From Zoogloea oryzae (lineage in GTDB: Bacteria > Pseudomonadota > Gammaproteobacteria > Burkholderiales > Rhodocyclaceae): 64,000 nucleotides of DNA. Within the stretch, counting starts at the first letter, position 1. Every line of letters starts with the position of its first letter. Position numbers and translations under genes: made by a program. Shown one piece after another: positions 62,201 through 64,000 of the stretch. Below the pieces are notes generated by a model. That model had not been told where the DNA came from. It saw only the letters and a list, made by a program, of their open reading frames with translations, and ran no database searches. Location: positions 1 to 64,000 of the forward strand of contig NZ_BSPX01000008.1 in the NCBI RefSeq assembly GCF_030161255.1, in the 5' to 3' direction.

Positions 62201-64000
62201 CCAACGTAGTTCACGTCGGGAGCACCATCGGCGCGGTGGACGGCAGCTTACTCGTAAGCGCGAAGGGAGATGTTGCAATCAAATCTAGCGACATGCTGGC
62301 CGGCGAAGACATAGCGCTAATGGGCCGAAACGTGAGTATTGAGGCGCAACAGGATAAGGCCAGCTATCAAGAATCCCATGAGTTCAAACAAAGCGGTGTC
62401 ACGCTCGCGCTAAAGAGCGCCATTATCGATACCGCTCAGGCTGTCGATGCTTCCGCCCAGCGAGCGCAAGAGGCTCAGGATGGCCGCCTGGGTGCGCTGC
62501 ACGCGGCAAAAGCGGGCGCAACGGCATACGCTAGCTATGGCGCGATGACGAAGGAGGCGACCGCCATTAGTAAAGGGGACACAGGCAGTGTCAGCATCCA
62601 GGTCTCGGTCAGTAGCAGTCGGAGCCAGAGCCGCTCCGAAGCCACTTCCACCCTCGTCCGCGGCAGCTACGCACTTGCAGGCGGCAATATCGGCATCACC
62701 GCAATCGGAGAGCAGACTGCGACCGGGCTACCTGTGGATGGCACTGGAGATCTTGAAGTCGTTGCAAGTGCCCTCAAAGGCCAGAACGTGACCCTCACAG
62801 CCACTCGCGACATGCTGCTCCAGAGCGGTCAGAATATGACCGACCAGCATTCGTCAAACAGCATCGGCGGGTGGTCTGTCGGGGTGGGCGTGTCGTTGGG
62901 TAAGCAGACGGGTATCACCCTAAATGGCAGCGCATATGCAGGCTCGGGCGGGAGCGACGGCAAGTCGGTGCAGCAGGTCACAACCCAAGTCGAAGCCAGC
63001 GATACGTTGGTTCTGCGCAGCGGTCGCGATACCGTTCTCGAAGGCGCCCAAGCGGTGGGTTCACGGTTGGAGGCCGACATTGGGCGCAACCTGACAATCC
63101 AGAGCGTCCAAGACACGATGCGATATCACGCAGACCAGCACCAAATCAGCGCAGGAGCCTCCGCCACTTACGGTACGGGCGGCGGCTCCGCCAACATCGC
63201 TGTCAATTGGAGCCGAGCGCACGCAGATTACGCCAGCGTCAACCGGCAGAGCGGTCTGTTCGGTGGCGCTGGAGGCTACGACGTAGATGTTGGGCAGCAT
63301 ACGCAACTCGACGGCAGCGCGATTTCCAGCACAGCAGCCCCCAACGACAACCGCCTCTCCACCAACAGCCTCGCCTATACCGACATCGACAATCACAAGG
63401 AAGCGTCGGCCAGCGCTGGAGGTGTCAATCTGAGTTCAGACATTGTGTCCAATCCCGGATACGGCCTCGGCAAGAGCGCTTTTGGCAGCATGCTCGCCAA
63501 CGCCAGCAAGGCAAACAGTGACAACTCGACCACCTACGCCGTAATCGGGGCAGGCACGCTTGAGATACGCAGCGGTGATCGACAAGCCTCCGACACCCTC
63601 AAGCGGGATCTAGAGGGCGCCACGCGTTCGCTGACGCGCGACGACATCGGTGCCATGCAGAGCAGCGTCAACCGAAGCAGCGAAGCCGGAACGTTAATCG
63701 CAGACATCGCCGCCGTCCTCGCTGACGAAGGAATCAGAAAGTATCTGAATCCCACCTTACACAAGGTCTTCTGCATCCAGCAACCCTGCACCAATGATCA
63801 GGAGCAGAACAGCCGGAGATTAGTCGAAAGCAAACAGCAGATTGCCTCCGCCCATCCGGAATGGTCGGACGAACAGGTGCAGACCGAGGCTCTCGCCGCC
63901 ATCACAGCGTACAACCCGAATCGTGATCTGGACGCCAACGCTGTCAAACAGGTTGCGCGCGGAGAACAAAGCCTCGACAGCGATCTGACCGCCCAGAACG
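53266..64000 (+). CDS. Giant FHA/CdiA-like two-partner-secretion exoprotein (C-terminus beyond window)
   Basis: The frame is open for 3578 codons to the right edge. It starts with an ESPR extended signal (MNRLCFRLVFNPTRGIPMAV) and a hydrophobic core ending QVSA near residue 73. A TPS haemagglutination domain follows, with NPAGI and CNGCGFIN (184-197). A long FHA-1 beta-helix runs from about residue 340 to 2180 with LDNRGG and GQIASNG repeats. A central non-repeat part has WLSSDYLLGQL and GDGFYEQRLVREQ (about 2506-2620), resembling the region between FHA-1 and FHA-2 in CdiA. FHA-2-like repeats with KKSGLLGGSGVGFTIGS follow. Whether a toxin tip follows cannot be seen. No TpsB transporter or immunity gene is in the window. 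Confidence 0.92.
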   Translation, partial: MNRLCFRLVFNPTRGIPMAVAENARSHPKGGTPGRSASPGRSVRTPCQTHLRALTAGVMLITGSLLWPAQVSAQIVADGRAPGSQRPTILTAPNGVPLINIQTPSAAGVSRNTYSQFDVPAAGTILNNARSSATTRLGGLVQGNPWLATGTARVILNEVNAANPSQLLGYLEVGGARAEVIIANPAGILCNGCGFINASRATLTTGTPVITDGRLDGYRVGTGTLVVDGLGLDARDTDFTQLIARAIRLNAGVWAADLQAITGAAEVAADGSSATPRPPAGSAPAFALDVAVLGGMYAGKIHLIGTEAGVGFRNTGQIGASAGEVRIDQRGWIDNSGQIDSATRLTITTPETLTSSGALHAGTDAVLSGHAGLSLDGSAVAGGDLSLSASAPGARLTSGADAWLVAGHGNAGGMLSLSAAGPLAAHGTLIGGAAIDTSAASLDHSTARFTAPAVQLRATQGDLNLSASRLHTEGRLTVSTPGLLRSATANISAGQLALAAHDLDNTGGVLLHLGTDPLQLVFAGTFNNSSGRLASNAVAINLGAATLFNRGGQIEHRGNGTLSLRADTFSGSDGQLITQGQLDLTAGHLDLDRAQTQATHLTITAAEFSHRQGTLLQTGSAPASLTVSGQLHNQNGHIGTNADLALTVGSLNNDGGRLEAQHGSLAIGADFISNTRGQLYATDDLRVTAGTLTNHDGSAYAMRDVALALAGGLESSGTLAAARHLGVSAAWIQTSPGSHLAAGLQPDGRLEGDGALTLQARSALAAHGQNLAAGALSIAASSLDLSGSTTRARNLTLSADLLDAHTARLVANGQLQAQISGHLDSRDAYLSADHLDLSAASLDNRGGALISSGTRAAHLQVHDELTNRGGQIASNADLTLNAATLDNRGGSVVATQDAQLTVRVAGLLDNTGGLIAGNHGLTLGASRLANAAGQLEAATGSAHLSTDFFDNASGRLFAATNFTLRGGELANGSGSLYAGRDANLALSGALQHDGVIAAARHLDVSAARINATSGSLIAAGMQTDGHLADTGSLNVQASSAITAHGQHLAAGALSLSAPALDLGSSLNAAHAIRLAADTLSLSGANVRAETTLNAQAGDLLDTRAAHVSAAELSLHARRLDNTGGDLRQTGGGALHIALPGALTNTGGQIHSNGDNLHLSAAGMDNRNGFIGHAGGGTLTIDTTNFTGSGGQIISNGHLNLSTQRLVLDNATSQADTWHISASTLDHQRGKLLQTGSGTSTLSVAAQFDNNAGRVSSNGGLAVAAGQLDNLGGTLLATLDLNLQAANLNNPDGTLYAGRNVTLAVADTLTHGGVLGAGRDLGITAGTVAAGAGSLLAAGLQADGHLASDGSLSLSAQRQLDAHGRQLAAGSLMFDAAQLELSASQSAAASIQLTARSGDLRATGADISASNRLQTQVAGLLDTRLAHLNAAALTLRASALDNTDGEIVQTGSSDQHLELPGTLVNTRGRIASNGNALSLAAATLDNTAGRIEHAATGQLSIRAATLLGDGGQIASAGKLDLVAHRVELAGASTQAVGLALSADSLNNQGGTLWQTGTSEAHINVASILDNRDGQIAGNGAVKLAANVVDNRHGEIASTQALTAAANRQFDNRDGGRVHAGHDGLITTSVLANTNGEITAGSRLDVTATTLGNASGLIAAGTDLNLTGAEMDNRSGSLAAIAGGLTLTAGGLTTNAGGHIAAARSLTLASGQLDNTRGTLVASSATVTSRGPLANRDGHIVASGSQDAGTLTVTSGPLDNQGGLIQASGHLLIDTRGADLVNRATLATGGIFGGADVVLRSGLLDNQAGYIGAGRLEVLADKIDNTIGGTVASLGVTTVTATALHNADGRIQSTGDLSLAVASSIDNTRGAIQSTQHAQLSAAAILNNNTRGPGLGIQGRTVELVTPRLDNRDGLLAADDSLRVTSTGHIDNTRGLLSALGSVVLHDPNPRPTLAIINSGGEILAGRQLSISAATLGGDGRLLSWGDLDLHLAGDFGNNGEIRANGNARLALSGTFTNSASLAAGGHLDLRVAALDNRATGEMQAGSALLASSTLVNRGLIDASDARLESALLDNLGSGRIYGDNLAIQAATLTNAAEDGSAPVIAARKRLDMGIGNLINSEHGLLFSAGDLVIGGGLDTTSHASGQARTVINRSATIEALGNLTLSAERIENLDTHFATEVVRTSVTAHREFSFKEHPERYDASEVHYEYSFDDDGVRTLVVNQPYDDGRLTSSEWFVEYNFNRTVDEVRLLASDPARILAGSNLHVTSAALTNDMSQIIAGRQLRLELATLDNRTATGTRTATDIGEAIDYWRFKEDGRDSQGTLLADYAPAPRIQTYALVTPILAENTTVAGSGTSIGHRSIDALVATATGSHATTPASRTPVLIEVRSSVDTGNRITGKILDTATPTTIARDTGVVPTSPAVTIPPLAQINTTDSPSQTVAQSTPVSRDAATAADSVTPRTSAIPTGNTIASNTQTVVRSIAPSFTLPNSSLFRLNADTRARYLIETDPRFTDARLWLSSDYLLGQLASDPNAVQKRLGDGFYEQRLVREQIAQLTGQRFLDGYTDDETQFAALMTAGARFAQAWQLRPGVALSAEQMAALTTDIVWLVSTPITLADGSVTHVLVPQVYAVVRDGDIDGAGGLLAGASLSLAAQGSVKNSGTLAARERLDLTADTLRNAGGRISSSAVDARTLGDLENIGGRIEASRALTLLAGRDLTVASTTASTQSRQGSRTAVDRTATVYVGGGDLTLEAGRDLHLDASQLINLAPTGAGPAGSTTLVAGRNLDLGTLAESRRQEIVWNARNYRRDGEDREIGSTIHTTGDLHLQAGQDITARAAQLTSDHGALTVTAGRDLTLMAGTQRQLLDEAHQYKQRSLLSSTTITTRDTLDSTTALASTLSGDTTTLYAGRDIRVMGSNVVSTEGTALVAQRNFTVESIVTSNTQSHQSQTKKSGLLGGSGVGFTIGSQQLKDATSDTNVVHVGSTIGAVDGSLLVSAKGDVAIKSSDMLAGEDIALMGRNVSIEAQQDKASYQESHEFKQSGVTLALKSAIIDTAQAVDASAQRAQEAQDGRLGALHAAKAGATAYASYGAMTKEATAISKGDTGSVSIQVSVSSSRSQSRSEATSTLVRGSYALAGGNIGITAIGEQTATGLPVDGTGDLEVVASALKGQNVTLTATRDMLLQSGQNMTDQHSSNSIGGWSVGVGVSLGKQTGITLNGSAYAGSGGSDGKSVQQVTTQVEASDTLVLRSGRDTVLEGAQAVGSRLEADIGRNLTIQSVQDTMRYHADQHQISAGASATYGTGGGSANIAVNWSRAHADYASVNRQSGLFGGAGGYDVDVGQHTQLDGSAISSTAAPNDNRLSTNSLAYTDIDNHKEASASAGGVNLSSDIVSNPGYGLGKSAFGSMLANASKANSDNSTTYAVIGAGTLEIRSGDRQASDTLKRDLEGATRSLTRDDIGAMQSSVNRSSEAGTLIADIAAVLADEGIRKYLNPTLHKVFCIQQPCTNDQEQNSRRLVESKQQIASAHPEWSDEQVQTEALAAITAYNPNRDLDANAVKQVARGEQSLDSDLTAQN
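54200..59800 (+). repeat. FHA-1 type beta-helix repeats
   Basis: Dozens of degenerate units of about 20 residues occur in frame with the exoprotein, with patterns such as LDNRGGxIxSNGxLxLxA and SLLAAGLQxDGHLxxxGSL. Some longer blocks recur, for example the block with LAAGxQxDGxL near 55,490, 56,320 and 57,280. They build the filament-like beta-helix of haemagglutinins. Confidence 0.85.

Overview
This window is high-GC (roughly two-thirds G+C) chromosomal DNA from a proteobacterium, most likely a betaproteobacterium of the Rhodocyclales type. The evidence for that is the set of recognisable neighbours (ispD-ispF, a RelA with a degenerate hydrolase site, ompR-envZ, the yciB-yciI-bolA-parvulin block, a PEP-CTERM protein). 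No species assignment is possible from the sequence alone. No rRNA, tRNA, CRISPR array, insertion sequence or phage gene was found.

Left part (1-19983, minus strand): one compact operon of at least five genes. In transcription order it encodes a GAF-like/HlyD fusion, a PqqD-like/M50 protease/HlyD fusion, a short SecA-like ATPase, a HlyD/RND-type periplasmic adaptor, and a giant repetitive surface protein that runs off the left edge after 4473 codons. The genes overlap or are separated by 1-9 bases. The giant protein begins with an LEPR-XLL-like motif and a DUF4347-like domain instead of a Sec signal peptide. It then carries two sets of seven tandem repeats, three parallel beta-helix modules and many cadherin-like units. 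No ABC transporter or TolC is visible. The four upstream genes look like a dedicated export and processing machine for this protein, and this is the most interesting system in the window.

20049-28689 (minus strand): a terminated small gene, a membrane chemoreceptor with a possible flagellar-sigma promoter, and an apparent operon relA - cation efflux - yaaA - DUF445 - M14 carboxypeptidase.

28804-39002: mtfA, a host-attachment-family protein, a PEP-CTERM exported protein, thpR-ispF-ispD, a MgtC/DUF4010 membrane protein, and the complete AmmeMemoRadiSam triad (amrB-amrA-amrS). An alpha/beta-hydrolase relative with a degraded catalytic triad follows, then a tadA - L,D-transpeptidase - GNAT operon on the minus strand.

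39110-52492: a five-PAS histidine kinase, a lemA/TPM-domain operon, tsaB-rimI-uracil DNA glycosylase, ompR-envZ, persulfide dioxygenase overlapping a truncated haemoglobin, and yciB-yciI-bolA-parvulin, closed by a strong terminator.

Right part (53266-64000, plus strand): a second giant surface protein, a two-partner-secretion FHA/CdiA-like exoprotein open at the right edge after 3578 codons. Its base composition becomes less GC-rich near 62,100. A 770-base stretch before it holds an AT-rich promoter-like patch and one doubtful ORF. About 24 kb of the 64 kb therefore encodes two very large adhesin-like proteins.
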